Positions 11,509-23,813 of a DNA stretch of 64,000 nt are shown in pieces. The stretch spans positions 6,591,058-6,655,057 of the forward strand of contig SCHM01000003.1 in NCBI GenBank assembly GCA_004123355.1, read 5' to 3'. The position numbers and the translations under genes were made by a program. The stretch is from Amphirosellinia nigrospora. Its lineage: Eukaryota > Ascomycota > Sordariomycetes > Xylariales > Xylariaceae. A model generated the notes under the pieces. The model was given only the letters and a program-made list of their open reading frames with translations, ran no database searches and was not told where the DNA came from. The first letter of the stretch is position 1; every line of letters begins with the position of its first letter.

Positions 11509-13124
11509 CGTTATTTTGTGCTGTGAATGTCCTTGGGATGGATTGTGACGTGGTTACGTTTTTCTACAGCGCGAACCTAGATATCTGATATGGTCGTTGC
11601 TCTGGGCGAAACTTGGAGTATCGCCGGCATTCAACTCGTTGCTTACCAAGCTCTGGGGTTCGTCTCCTCTGGGTTTGGTGGTGGGCCATCTCGGCAAAAG
11701 TGGAACAGAAGTACTTGAATGATCCTACCCTTCAAGTAAGTATAAACTACCTGAGTAGACTCTACATTATTATTGGAAAGCTTTGCTTGACTCTAGGAAG
11801 GTAGAGCTATAGAAGTTCATATCCGAACCCCCTTCGAGTTCTGTAGCCCTCTTATCGGTTAGTCCAGTGTCTCAGCTTACCCATTACTCAGTGCACCGAT
11901 AAATAATTAACTATTGGATTGTGGCGTGCGTACTCGAGCGTCTGGCCGAAGGTTAAGTCCCAAGCAGTCTCCCCTTAGCACCTACGCAATTTGATTTACA
12001 GCGTATTCAAAATGGAGAGCTTCTTCTTCGCCGGCAAAGCTTTCTATTTTGGTCACCACTTGCTTGGGCATCTTACATATGTGTACGTATGAGATTCTAT
12101 TAGCGAGACCAGTATGAACACGTCCTGTGCCGTCTCACCACGAGTAAACGGAACAAATGGACGAAAGGCTGAATGTGACGGCACAAGCTTACCCGGGTTC
12201 AACAGGACTCACACCACCACCAGCGGAAGAGGGCGGGCTTCGCGAGGCCGATGGGTGATATGAAGAAAGAAGGCCACGTCGCCCTCTCTTCCCCGGGAAT
12301 ATTGCGTCGATAGTCTTATGATGGAGGCTAGCCTCTGTCACATTAAAGACGAGATGATTCTGACCTATCATTTTCGGAAACCTACATAATTCCACGTATG
12401 TGGTCGTACATACTTAGAATACCTACCTACCCGAGCATGATGATGATGCAATTTGCGATAGTATATGTATAGGCTTCGTGTCCCATGGTTAAGTATACTA
12501 GGCAGCAGCGTAGTATAACGGCGCCGTTGCAGAGAATATGTTACCTAGATGTTGTATCGACACTATAAGTATAATTAGGTGCTTTCACATGCTAGGGTAT
12601 ACTAGTTACTACACTAGCTAGCAAGCATTCTCGCGTTCGTTTACCCAGAAAAGTCTCCGAGGTAACTAGGCCGGCGGCTTGATTCACCCCCCTGGAGCTT
12701 ACGGGACGGGACAACCTGCCAGGTGTGATAGCGGTTGATAGCAGCAGCGCGAGGTGGGGGAGCTGGGAGGTTCCTGTCTCTAGATTATGTCCTTTGAGTA
12801 CAAGAATCAAGCATGACGCCTCCATTTCATGATGATCATCTCAGCCCTCTCCTCAAGTCTACTCAAGCCCTTGGCTCGGCTCATTGCTGTTAACTAAGCC
12901 GCCCGACATCGAACAATCTGAGACGGCACGGGTTACCTGAAACTAGATTGGGCACATTATTCCAGCTCCGCCACGGCTGACGAAACCACTCTATTATAAC
13001 GCAGGGGCGAAATCTGGCTCGGCGAACTCTCTCTACCCTTTGTTGAAGATAGTCTTTGTGAAAAAACCTCGACGTTGTTTATTTTACTACATTTTATTTT
13101 GCCGACATTCACTGGGCACCGACC
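11509..13124. other. Intergenic, P450 upstream region
   Basis: 1.6 kb without a supportable gene. Only short frames lacking domains are present (for example 12189-12395 and 12592-12825, minus). Confidence 0.55.
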
Positions 13125-14994
13125 ATGGACGTGTTCCCTTACCCGTCCCGGAAATTCTTCGCATCTTCTATAGTAGCCTCATACATTCTCGTTTCGCACC
13201 AGTCCCACTGGTGGAAGCTTCATTATGTGAGCAGTTTCTTCTGCGCCTGGATAATTCAAACGTTGGCGTGGGCCGCTTGGGTCGTCATTCTGTGGCCCAA
13301 GTTCTTTTCCCCGCTCCGAGAGCTACCAGAGCCGCCCGGAGGTTCGTGGTGGAATGGCCACTTCGCAAAGATTTTGGCGGAGCCTACCGGGGTTCCCATG
13401 AGAGAATGGTAAGATTTATCACACGCTATGCATCTGGATATGTGAGGCTGAACTGATCGACAGGGTCACTACCGTCCCCAATGATGGAGTCATGAGATAC
13501 CTTGGCATGGCTAATACAGAGCGAGTGCTCGTCACCGGTCCCAAGGCCTTAGCGGAAGTCCTAGTCCATAAGAACTATCACTTTCAGAAACCTGGCGCGC
13601 TCCGATATAACATTGGCCGCATCCTCGGCGTCGGCGTGCTCCTTGCTGAAGGAGAGGAGCATAAGATCCAGCGGAAGAATCTCATGCCTGCCTTTGCGTT
13701 TCGGCATGTCAAAGACCTATATCCTGTTTTCTGCTGGGCAAAACCCGCGAAGTGGTACAGGCGATGAGCAAGGACATACTAGCTAACCCGGATTCCGAGA
13801 AGGCCCACAACTCGGCCGTCATCGAGGTCGGTAACTGGGCTTCCCGCGTGACCCTCGACATTATTGGAGTTGCCGGGCTCGGCCGTGACTTTGGTGCTAT
13901 CAAAGATCAAAACTCGGAGCTCAACGAAACGTACCGACATGTGTTCCAGGCCAGCAGGCAGGCGCAGATCATAGGCCTTCTTGGACAACTGCTGCCGGCG
14001 TGGCTTGTCAGCAAGCTGCCTGTAAAGCATAACGATAACATCAACGTAGCATCACAGTATATCCGTTCCGTATGTCGGGATCTCATTCAAGAGAAGAAAC
14101 GGAAGTCGGAACGAAAGGAGCAGACAGGCCACGATATTCTCTCGGTAGCTCTAGAGTCTGGGGCTTCTCAGACGAGGAACTTGTCGATCAGCTCATGACG
14201 TTTCTCGCGTGAGTAATTCTTGGTGTCATTTCTCCCCTGTTTTTTGGCAGCTTTTAGAGCATTTGATATCCTTTTTGGGACAAGAGAGTGTCCAGAAGCT
14301 TTTTAAAACTCCTACAAATTGGCTCCAAATAGCAATAACTAACTCCGATGAAATATCCAGAGCAGGACATGAGACCACAGCGTCGTCTATGACATGGGCG
14401 ATCTACATGATATCCAAATTTCCTGAAGTACAGGAACGTCTACGACAGGAGGTCCGGGAGAACTTACCCTCCGTCGACTCGGACGTTGATATCACCAGTC
14501 TCGATATCGACCACATGCCGTATCTAAATGCTGTGTGCAACGAGGTGTTGCGGTACTATGCCCCCGTGCCCGCAACCCTTCGTGAGGCCGCCCTTGACAC
14601 GGAGATCATGGGACACAAGATACCGAAAGGTGTGCGTGTCATCCTGGCGCCGTGGGCGACGAATTTCGACAAATCCCTTTGGGGCCCCGACGCTCACGAG
14701 TTCAACCCGGATAGATGGATGCCGACGAGTGTAGATGACAAGAGAGCCGCGAGCGGCGGGGCCACGAGCAATTACGCGTTCATGACGTTCCTTCACGGGC
14801 CGAGGAGTTGCATCGGCCAGGGCTTCGCCAAGGCGGAATTCGCTTGCATCCTGGCCGGCTGGGTCGGCCGCTTTGCGTTCGAGTTAAAGAACAAGGAAGA
14901 GATGGACGAGAATAAGGTCGAGATAAAGGGGGGCGTTACCGCCCGACCTGCTAAGGGCATGTATGTGCATGCGACTGTCGTGGATGGTTGGTAA
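13125..14994 (+). CDS. Cytochrome P450 monooxygenase (FUM15-like class)
   Basis: Membrane-anchored heme monooxygenase. The ATG at 13125 precedes two N-terminal hydrophobic segments and a proline hinge (LPEPPGGSWW). Exon 1 ends at MREW, followed by an intron (about 13410-13463). Hallmarks: I-helix AAGHETTAS, ExxR region (NEVLRYYAPVPATLRE), PERF-like FNPDRW, and the heme loop FLHGPRSCIGQGFAKAE with the thiolate cysteine (14812 region). The intron before the I-helix is 14210-14361, 152 nt, long for this genome. Two frame shifts, both one G short in a G-run, lie at about 13735-13738 and 14160-14163. The nearest remembered relatives are FUM15-like P450s; the substrate is unknown. It is convergent with the SDR, 153 bp apart. 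Confidence 0.9.
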
Positions 14995-15147
14995 TGTCGA
15001 ACTGCGGAGGGACGATGTATATATATATTTTTCAACGACTACTCGACAATTGTACAGTAATTGCATCACGGCTCATGATATCCATAATTCCAAGACCTGT
15101 TACTCCAGTCCCCATCAAGCCTCCTCCTGGCTTTGGGCGTGTCTTTC

Positions 15148-16253
15148 TTACAAGCCGTTGACACCTATCGTCAGGAAAGCCGGTTCTTCTGCAATGCGCT
15201 TCCCCAGTTCGCCGGACTTGAGCTGGTCCACATCCCAAGCGGCCCAAACAAACCGGCCGTGCAGGAACTTTGCCTCAGGCGAGGCGGCCCACACGGCATA
15301 GTCACTAGGCAAGCTGACTATGGGGTGGGGAAGGTGAATATTAGCCTCTCATACGCTCCAATATCACGATTGTTCAAAAAAAGAAACGGTTAAATAGGCA
15401 AAGGGGGTTCCAAGGGAGGCGACTTACTGTGGTCCCATGCGAGGGCGTCTTCCGGCCACCCGGCGGCCTTGGCGGCGTCGGTGTAGATGGCGCCCGGGTG
15501 ATAACTGACGACTTGCATCTTCTCCGGCGGGGTGTCCGCCGCGACCAGCTGCAGCGCCAACTGGCCCATGTTCTTCGTCAGTCCGTACGCGATGTACTCA
15601 CGTCCGAGACTAAAGTCGTGGATGGAAGCAGTGGAGACGTGGACGAGGTACTATCAAACACAGACATAAATCAGTCAGTCAGTCCTACTCGAGAGGCACA
15701 GCAGCCGGGGAAGGGAGGGAGAGAAGAAGAGGAGGTGGTCTCACCTTGGTATCGGAAACCCCTTTACCCGCCTGTTTGTAGAACCGCTCCGCCATGTGTA
15801 GCTGCGCGCGCATGTTGACCTCGCAGATCTTCCAGACGGCCTGCGCGCCGAGGTCGAGCAGCGGCTTCCGCGGGGCGAACGCGGCCGCGTTCAGCACGAG
15901 GACGTCGACGAAGACGCCGTCGGCGCGGAACTTGTCCCACAGCGAGTCGACGGCCGCGGCGTCGCCGATGTCGCAGACCACGCCGGCGATCTCCCCCTTG
16001 AAGTTGGAGCCCGCTTCGGCGATGAGCTTCTGCGTCGCCGAGGCCACGACGTCGGGGCGGCGCGCGAGGATGATAACCCTCGCTGGCGAGGCCTCGATGA
16101 AGCTTTGGGCGATCCCGTATCCGATGCCCCCGTTGCCCCCTGTGATGACGATCGTTTTGCCGGCTTGGGAAAGCTCGGGGCGCTGGGGCTGATGGTTGTG
16201 TAGGACGCCTTGTGGACAGGGTCCGTGAGCGTTGCGTATTTGCCAAACTGCAT
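15148..16253 (-). CDS. Short-chain dehydrogenase/reductase
   Basis: NAD(P)-dependent oxidoreductase of the classical SDR family. The ATG at 16253 gives MQFGKYATLTDPVHKASY, which matches the usual N-terminus of this fungal SDR group, so I prefer it to the longer frame starting at 16287. The cofactor motif TGGNGGIG, the NAA-type LVLNAAAF, the catalytic Tyr-Lys in YGLTK and the upstream VSTAS serine are all present, followed by YHPGAIYTD. Introns: about 15655-15745 (KGVSDTK to YLVHVS) and about 15313-15425 (AWDH to LPSDYAVW). The only frame shift is near 16165-16172, in a C-run just before SQAGKTIVITGG. It is divergent from the Zn2Cys6 regulator at 17135. Confidence 0.88.
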
Positions 16254-17134
16254 CGTGGAACGTTGGGCGTATGCTTTGTTCTACCACGTAAGGGGGGTAT
16301 TTGTGCTACAAAAGCTGAATGTTTCCTTGAGAGAGTTTTGTATGACGAGAGTCGGACGTGACGATGATTCGGAACTTTTCAAGAAGCATCTTTACGCGAA
16401 ACATCATGAATATATATATCATGGCTATCATAGTTCCTCATCTATGTAAAATTCCTCCAAGATAGATACCGAACCATGATTGATGTTCGTGACAGGGGCG
16501 GCCCAAACAGTGATTTGCTTATGCCCGTCCCGCTGACCAATCCAGCCATGATGCCGAGACGAATTTGTTGACGATGCGCAGGCCATTCCGCCATACTATT
16601 ATTTCAGCGCTGAGCGCTTCGACCAAGCTCATGCCCTCTATGGAAGGTTGATTGGACAGGTTGGCGGAGAACGGTGGGTAGTGTGAGAGGTGAGGCGGTG
16701 ATGGCAGTATTGGTGGAATCCCTTAATCTGAGTCACATTTGCCAATCCATCACCGGGATTCCGCGTTGTGAACATCATTAGGGAGGTTTGGTTGCGCAGG
16801 TTGGCAAGCACCCGCGCGGAGTTTTGAGGGGCCCGCGTCTCTCCCGTCCCTGCGCGTTGGATGGCGTCAGATCCGTTCCTGGTGGACTCCATAATTCTGC
16901 GCATGAGATGTTCTGGTTGACCTATCTCCACCACCCCCGCGGTAAACTCGCCCACTTTTGTCCGCCCCTTTTCCGCCGTCTGCTGGCGGAGATGATGGTT
17001 GTCCACCCTTTTGATCCGCCTTTGAGACGGGACTGGACCACCATGGCCCCGTCCCTTCTCGTCCCGCTGCCGCCTTCTGCTACTGGAATGTTAGTGATGT
17101 GACTCTGCAGTCGAGATAGGCGAAGACTGTGAAT
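16254..17134. promoter_or_regulatory. Divergent promoter region between SDR and Zn2Cys6 regulator
   Basis: 880 bp shared upstream region; a natural place for autoregulation of the pair. No gene seen. Confidence 0.5.
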
Positions 17135-18752
17135 ATGGATACAATTCCACCAGATGGCGCCTTTTCCGGAAGCATGATACGTCCAACAGCTTGGCGGAAA
17201 GCATGTGTGACCTGCTCAAAGGCGAAGCGCCAATGTTCTAAGCAAATACCACGTTGTCGGCGTTGTTTAGAGAAAGGGTTGCTATGCACGTATCCGCCAC
17301 CGCGACGACCAGAGACGTCTGCGATGACGGGGGTGGAGGAGACATCACTCCGCCTAACTAGTACTGGTCTCCATCTTGACGAGGGTCTGGTAACCGCACC
17401 TACAGATGCTGCGAACCACCTTGATGTGTCGGCAGACTCTGTCTTCGCTTTCTTACATATGACAGAGGCCGACTTGGAAGGCCTCGCGCCGCCTACTGAA
17501 AATCGGTCTTCAGGAGGCTCACGGCAGACCCCAGTCTCCTCTAACGCCCTGGTCTGCCTACGAGGACTCTGGTTCTTGGCTCCCGAGTCTTGGGCCCCGG
17601 TATATACGGAACCTCCCCCAACTACCGTACGCGAGTCCGAAAGGGCTCTGAAGCAATACATCGAGCAAGTGCGGTTCTGCATGCGACAATGGGTGACGGA
17701 AGGTCATAGTCCACTTCACCACCGTGAGCTGCATTCGTTCCACATGCCACGGCACACTCAAGATGCGTACACTGCAATGACCATGTACATGAGCAAGACC
17801 CGGGAGACCGAGGACACCGTACATCGGATCCTAGAAAGCCGTGTTGCTCAATTATTACAAGACCAAGAGGTCGAGGCGTCTCTAGGTAACGCTGGCGGGG
17901 ATGGACTTAGTATCTTCAGCCGCCTCAACTATGTGCAGTCCCTACTATGTTATCAACTCATCCGCTTATTCGACGGGGACATCCGTAGTAAGTCCTAATA
18001 CTCTTATAGATGACGCTGGAAATCGCGAGCATTGACACCGGAATTCCCAGTGCGCGGGCAAGCTGAGGACCTGATACCGACCTTATTTTCGTGGAATGCA
18101 CAGATGCTCGAAAGCGCAAAGGGCAGTCTAGGTCATCCTGTGCATTTTCTTGTATCCTCGCCCTTCGACCTGAATTTGCCAACCAACGCCTCTAATGTGA
18201 CGGGGAGCTCCTCTTTGTCGCCCAAGGCTATCTGGCAGTCCTGGATCGTCGCCGAGAGTGTTCGTCGCACCTGGCAAGCCGCCAATGTCGTACAGGCGGT
18301 GTACCAATTTTGGAAGCGCGGCTGGGCGCAGTGCCCGGGTCACCTACCTAGCACGTTGCGCAAGACACTCTGGGACGCGCCATCGGCATACTTTTGGATG
18401 AAGGAGCTTAGGGGAGGCAAAGATCCCCTACTTCTACCCAGTACGTAATTATGAAGGCCGTTTCCTTCTTGTTTTCGCGACGTTGGGAGTATAAAGACTC
18501 GTTTCCATGCAAATCAAGCTCTTCGCGGCTTCAATCATCCACAAACGATGCTTGACTAACTCCTGTTATTTAGTGGTGAGATTAGGGGAGCTGTTCTCGC
18601 ATATTCCTGCGGAGGTTGACGATTTCAACATGGCGACCATTGGCCTATATGGTATGGAAAAGGTGGACGAGTGGCTGGAAGAAAAAGGCCACAATAGGCT
18701 ACAGCTTATTCCAGGGCAAGAGAGCATGTCGCATGTGGATGCCGCCGAATAG
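17135..18752 (+). CDS. Zn(II)2Cys6 transcription factor
   Basis: Fungal binuclear-cluster regulator of about 480 residues. The cluster near residues 23-51 reads ACVTCSKAKRQC then C-x2-C-x6-C (RCRRCLEKGLLC), a C-x2-C-x6-C-x6-C-x2-C-x6-C spacing, followed by a proline-rich linker. The first ATG in frame is at 17135. The body has no further named domain I can place and resembles the middle region of secondary-metabolism regulators. Introns: 17988-18050 (63 nt) joins DGDIR to RGQAEDLIPTLFSW in frame, and 18441-18573 joins PLLLP to VRLGELFSHIPAEV in frame. With these the gene is intact to the stop at 18752, unlike most neighbours. It probably controls the adjacent SDR/P450 (inference from position). 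Confidence 0.87.
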
Positions 18753-19180
18753 GAGACAGAACCATATTTTGCGCATCGGAAGGCACTCCTATAACGGGGT
18801 CGTAGTTTCTAAACCTAAATCTGGGCTCACCGGATACCCAAGAGCAAATAGGTAATTCAGGTAGGCTTCAGATTAGGACATCTTTTGGGGAAATTACAAG
18901 TACCTACACATATGAAGAAGGCGAATCTAATGACAGGATTGTATTAGGCTCGAGTGGGAACAATCAGCCTGCCTATTAAATTTCATAGCAGGATCTATAT
19001 TCTTTCGTTTGTCTAATCCGTGGTTTACAACCACTTACTTCTTCATGTCGCGACGGATAGCAATAAGTAGAGGACGAGAGATTATCTATTGATAACCGGC
19101 TATATGCTCATTCCTCGAAGTATCCGAAGTAGCACATAATAGTATCCCATCCGATCTGCCACGTTCTTCACCCGAGGGCC
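18753..19180. other. Intergenic, convergent 3' flanks
   Basis: AT-rich; no gene or element recognised. Confidence 0.6.
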
Positions 19181-20203
19181 TTAATCAGAGTAGTAATAGT
19201 CGTAGTCGCTATCGTTGATGATATCTCTGCAGCTCGTGGGACCGTCATCGTATCCTTCCCCTTCCCACGCGAACTCCAGCCTGTTGTCCGCGGCCGGTAA
19301 TTTCTGGAACCGGAACGGGCCCTTCTGGAAAAACTCCAGGGCCTGCACCGTATCCTCCTCCTCGGCCACGTCTACGACGATCTCCGTCTGTTTTGGTATC
19401 ACCCGGACGAGGTACTCGAAGACGGGCAGGAGCCAGGTCATCCACTCCGCCGCCGCCTCCCTCCTCTTGTCCTGGAGAAAGGCGAGGAAGTTCCCAGGCG
19501 CCTCCTTCTCGCTGTCCTCGAGCCATTCCAGCAGCGGTGGCTCGGATTGCTCGACGATGACGCCGAGGGTGAGCAGGTTGCCGAGCACGGCATCCCAGAT
19601 CTCAGGGTCCATCAGGGACTTTGGCTGATAGGGGACATTTATCGGTCGTAGTACCAATATTATATTCCGCATCCTCTCTCGTTTCCAGGGTGTAAATTGT
19701 CTCTTGGTGTGATATTCCCCTTGGTCGTGAACGCTCACCGTAAAGGTGTTCCCTCCATACAACATCGTCTCGACTTCGTCATTGATTTGGCGACAGAGCA
19801 GTAGGAGTGCAGGCAGCGCGCTTCTGTCGGATGACGGGGGAGTGAAATCGTAACGATCCGATTCAAGACTTTCAGAGTCCTCCTTCGTGCCACGGTCCAA
19901 GCTGTCTTCGTCCACAGAAGCGACTTCGGCTGCTCCTAGAAGGAAAGATTCATCCATTGATCTCCATTCGTTCTGAAGAGCGTGGAGCTCACTGATGAAA
20001 GCCTCTTCGCTACCGGCGTCGCAACCTTCGTTCGAGTGCCACGGTGGCTCAATCCAGTCGATGGATCGATTTTGGTAGTACATGTCATCGGAGAAGTCAA
20101 AAGTCAGGTGTTGCGGGATACAAAACCCGTATATACACCGACGAATCTCTAAGGGAATGGCCAGTAGTTTACTGTCAGAGGCTGAGAGATGAGTAAAAGC
20201 CAT
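19181..20203 (-). CDS. F-box/DUF7730-like hypothetical protein
   Basis: A single uninterrupted 340-residue frame with no intron. The opening LLAIPLEIRRCIYGFCIP resembles the F-box-like leader of the large, fast-evolving fungal DUF7730 group, and the later block LPALLLLCRQINDEVETMLYGGNTF is typical of it (Cys-Arg-Gln-Ile/Tyr-Glu... YGxNxF). A strongly acidic segment (about residues 95-120) and an acidic, Tyr-rich C-terminus (DSDYDYYYSD) flank a helical region. Function unknown; members are often thought to act in ubiquitin ligase or lineage-specific recognition, but nothing here proves that. Confidence 0.75.
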   Translation of the reverse strand: MAFTHLSASDSKLLAIPLEIRRCIYGFCIPQHLTFDFSDDMYYQNRSIDWIEPPWHSNEGCDAGSEEAFISELHALQNEWRSMDESFLLGAAEVASVDEDSLDRGTKEDSESLESDRYDFTPPSSDRSALPALLLLCRQINDEVETMLYGGNTFTVSVHDQGEYHTKRQFTPWKRERMRNIILVLRPINVPYQPKSLMDPEIWDAVLGNLLTLGVIVEQSEPPLLEWLEDSEKEAPGNFLAFLQDKRREAAAEWMTWLLPVFEYLVRVIPKQTEIVVDVAEEEDTVQALEFFQKGPFRFQKLPAADNRLEFAWEGEGYDDGPTSCRDIINDSDYDYYYSD

Positions 20204-21584
20204 TTTCCGTCGCTGCTTTGCAAAAGGGGGAACATGGGAATATGCTAGTCTGCGATGATTTTTTCGCCTGGGCTGGCCCGAAGCTACACTTTAATACACA
20301 GATTACCCCACGTTTAGCAGTTACATCAGGCACGAAGCCTTCTCGCGTTGGGCACTGAGGGCTGACTACCTACTTACCTACTGAGTATCGCTGTGCTGTG
20401 CGGCTCCAATGAGATCGCGTTTAATATACAGGAGCCAGTGACAGCTTCAGATTTTTTAGCATGTTCAACCGCCGAATCTTTGCGCGGACCACATGTACTA
20501 TACCATCGTGCCGTTTCTAGCGAACGCTGCCTGCCTGTCAAGGTTACATCTGCTCGCATTGACTAGGTGACTTATTGGCCCGGTGGTTTCACAAGTAAGG
20601 CCTGGAAATACGTCATGTTATTGCGATTACCACCCGTTGGCACCCTAGCAGTACGATAGATTCCGATAATACCGTTGATTGTAATGACTTGATTGCTTGA
20701 TATGGTGCTCGGCTGAATCTATTTAATGCTGAAGTCGGCACTAAATTGACCTAGATAGGGGCTTGAGCGAGCTTGAATGAAGGTTGTATCTATATCACGG
20801 GGTTGAACTTGTGAAAAAGACTATAGATACCTTATCTCTTTACTCAGACTCATTCATCACATCGAATATCCAATAAACAACACATGAACATACACAGAGA
20901 GGGTTGGAATGCTTATTTGGTGTGTCCCAGTCCAAACCCCATAAGCAATTACATTCCGATATGTTCTCATCTCACCGACTTAAGATGTATTGGATGTTAG
21001 GGGCCCTATAGTAAGTGGGTTTCGTGTACGTAGACAGACCATGGTTACAGCCTTCATCACAGGACCTGATATATTTCCCTGCGAGCGTATCTCATTGAAG
21101 ATATATACATAAGTTCCTCTCTCAACCTGGCAAACCGAGATTTATAGCTTGGGGATGAGGAGGGCTTGTTTGTCATCCCTTTGAATTTGGAAGAAGAAGC
21201 GTGAAGAAATACAGTGGATAAGACGTAATTACGAGTGCTGTGCGATTGTTTATTGAAACGTGATATTTGCATAAAAACAAGTAACTATGATTTGATTTGA
21301 ATTATAACTAAACAAAAAACAACTTACTAACTTTAAACATGGAAACATGAGAACATAGCGACCGTATATGTTGCTACCTAGGCAAGCACCCAGGCAGACA
21401 GACAGACGTATGCTGAACCATTAGACAACTACGAAAAGTTTATACTTACCTGTGTCTAGAGAGCATCTACTGGTTTTGACGGCAATCAAAGATATGGACT
21501 TGGGAGGCCGGGCTTACCTTTCATCAGATATAAAATCTTCGTCATCCGCGCATGTCATGGCTACGTTGTGAAGCTGGTACTGGT
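20204..21584. other. Intergenic region
   Basis: 1.4 kb, AT-rich in the second half. Small open frames on the minus strand (20374-20559, 21057-21272) carry no domain. GCTACCTAGGCA at about 21374-21385 resembles the recurrent TACCTAGGTA motif. No gene. Confidence 0.55.
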
Positions 21585-23813
21585 TTATAGTTCCATTGGA
21601 ACAGTACCATCTATCGCCTCTTCCGCGTCAGCCGGTGGCGGCGCCGGCTGGCCTGGTGGTGCTGGTGGTGGCGGCGCGACTGGTCGGAATGGACCAATTG
21701 CAGCTAGGCCGGCAGGATCGGCGAAGACAAAACCGAAGCACGCCAGACACACGTAGGCTATCTTCGGAGGCAGTTGACCCTCTCGAGTGTTGCGCGGGTT
21801 CGCGCCCGGGTTGATGACGCAGAAGGGGCAAACCAGCGCCCCAAATGTGACTATTATGAATTCTCTCATCGCGGCCGCTTTGTCTCGCACGTCGAGAAAG
21901 TGAGCGAGCCGGTGAGGCGTGCAGAGACGGCCATCTATCAGCTTGGTAGCACACATACACCCCGTGATCTTCAGCGGCTGGCCCCGGCTGTTCGAGACGG
22001 CGTCGGCGCCGGTGTGGTCGGCAAAGGCGTCGGGCGGGAGCCCCCAGACGTTGTATCGCACGCTCAGAAACCAATCCGTGGAGATCCTTGCCGCGCAAGG
22101 CGAGCACGCGTAGGCCCGGAGACGCAAGGCGGTATCCCTTATCGCGCGCCTCATGACCCGCCGGCTCCAGGCGTGGCAGTCATCGCAAATACGGGGGGGC
22201 TGCCATCGTGGGACTTGTCTGTGCACACTTCGCGAGTGGGGTTTGTGCACTTTACCCTGTTCTTGGCGGTATTCCTCTCATCGCACCTCTGGTATTTGTT
22301 CTGTCGCATAGAGCGAAGCGCAGATGACACTGTATCCAGGGCTGGCTTGGCTGTTGGATTAGGATGCTGCATATGCTGGTCGATGTGCTGAGCCGCACTA
22401 CGTGGCAAGGCGAGCCTTGCGCGGCGCATAATAACCGGGATTTGGTCCACATCGAATAACGTCTTTGATGGGCCGGGGGAGGGCGGAGGATGTAAATCTT
22501 CCCCAACGCGAAGTATTGTCTGCCTTCGTTGTGGAGTAGCCAACGGTTGAAGGAGAATGTCGGTGTGCAGGATGGCAACTTCTGTATGGCGGGGAGCTCG
22601 GTTGGGGTTGGGAGGTATGTATCCCGCGATGGGCAGTAGGTCAGGATTAGGTATAAGCGTAGGTATAGGCGCAGGGGGCGATGGAATGTTAGGTGGAGCA
22701 ACGACTTGCTCTGGTTGTTGTTGTAGTTGTTCATCTTCTTCTTCGAGGGACCGCAACGGCAACAACAAAGGTCGAGGAACGGGAGGGGCTCCGGGTACCC
22801 TGCCGGCACTGGCATCGGGCCTCCCCTGACCCACTAGAAGAACACTCAAGGTTAGTTATTGTTATTACAAGCGTAAGTTGGAAGGGGTTGAGTAGCTTCT
22901 GAACACCGCCTTATACCCAAGAAAGGAAAACTTGACGGCAGAAGTTGCTGAGATAGGAAGGAAATAAGTTAGAAAATTACTTACAGCAAGATACTGGAGA
23001 TGGAAATCGGGGGGCTGGTCGATAAAGGCGTTATATGGCTGGTCGCTGTTGACCCCGTCCGGCCCTCCTAGCATACCGGAGATGTATGGGTACAATTCGG
23101 CCCCGAAGGCCGCCCCTCTGGTAAATGACCCTGGCCTATACCGCGCTCCGCCGGGCCATGGTTCTGAGTCCACTAGAAACAGTCCGAGTTAGCAATTCTG
23201 ATTCGGCGGTGATTTGTTAAAAAAGAAAGGAAAAAGATGTCGAGGCTTCTAAACTCTATCTAGGTTACGAGAAGAAACTTGAGCTTTCGAAGTTGATAAA
23301 ACAAAGAATAATGGATCGAAAAGTGACTTACCCAGCCATTTCTTATACACCCAGCAGGGTTTTTCCGAACCTTAACACAACAATCGCAAGGGTGCTGGCG
23401 GTCGCATTTGGTTTTTTCGAACTCACAAGGATCGCAATATGGAAACGTTGATAGTTTCTCTCAGGGTAGGACGACGACCACCACGCAAACCAAACCCCAT
23501 CGACGACATAACTCGCACTAGAGCACACAAGAGTTAGTTCTTACTATTCAAAGCATGGTTTTAGGGGTTTGGGGTTATGAGAATTACTTACGCCGTGTCG
23601 AACGCCTTTGGAATTCACAAGCCACCCACAAAAATCGTGGTTGTTGGGCTTAGGAAAAGAGGAGCAGAGTCGACATTTGCTAGGGAAGAGGAATTGCTTG
23701 CCCTCGTGCTCTATCCATTGGTTAATGTTGACGTCGTTTAATGGATAAGTAGGAACTGGTGGTGGCGGAGGCTGGAGATCATTCCCAGCTGGATCAAGGT
23801 CCATGTTACTCAT
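21585..23813 (-). CDS. Four-exon cysteine-rich protein with Zn2Cys6-like clusters, unknown function
   Basis: I do not recognise the family. Exon 1 (ATG at 23813) has CRLCSSFPKPNNHDFCGW and ends KGVRHG at a GTAAGT site (about 23593). Exon 2 (about 23523-23331) has CELCRRWGLVC and then YCDPCEFEKTKCDRQHPCDC, which has the C-x2-C-x6-C-x5-C-x2-C spacing of a binuclear zinc cluster. Exon 3 (about 23175-22985) is WVDSEPWPGGARYRPG... without cysteines. Exon 4 (about 22835-21585) is Pro-rich, then has ICDDCHAW, YACSPCAARI, GCMCATKL, VCPFCVINPG and VCLACFG, and ends Pro/Ala-rich. The frame shifts at 22193-22199 (C-run on the coding strand), and an in-frame TGA lies at 23461-23463 in exon 2. DNA or RNA binding is plausible from the Cys pairs, but this is inference only. 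Confidence 0.65.

Noticed and set aside
11930-11970. TGGCCGAAGGTTAAGTCC as a Leu/Ser tRNA A box
   Set aside because: No B box or acceptor pairing within about 90 nt.
17988-18009. A 22-nt segment with perfect GTAAGT donor, CTAAT and TATAG acceptor in the Zn2Cys6 gene
   Set aside because: Splicing there leads to an early stop. Using the same donor with the acceptor at 18050 gives a normal 63-nt intron and an open frame.
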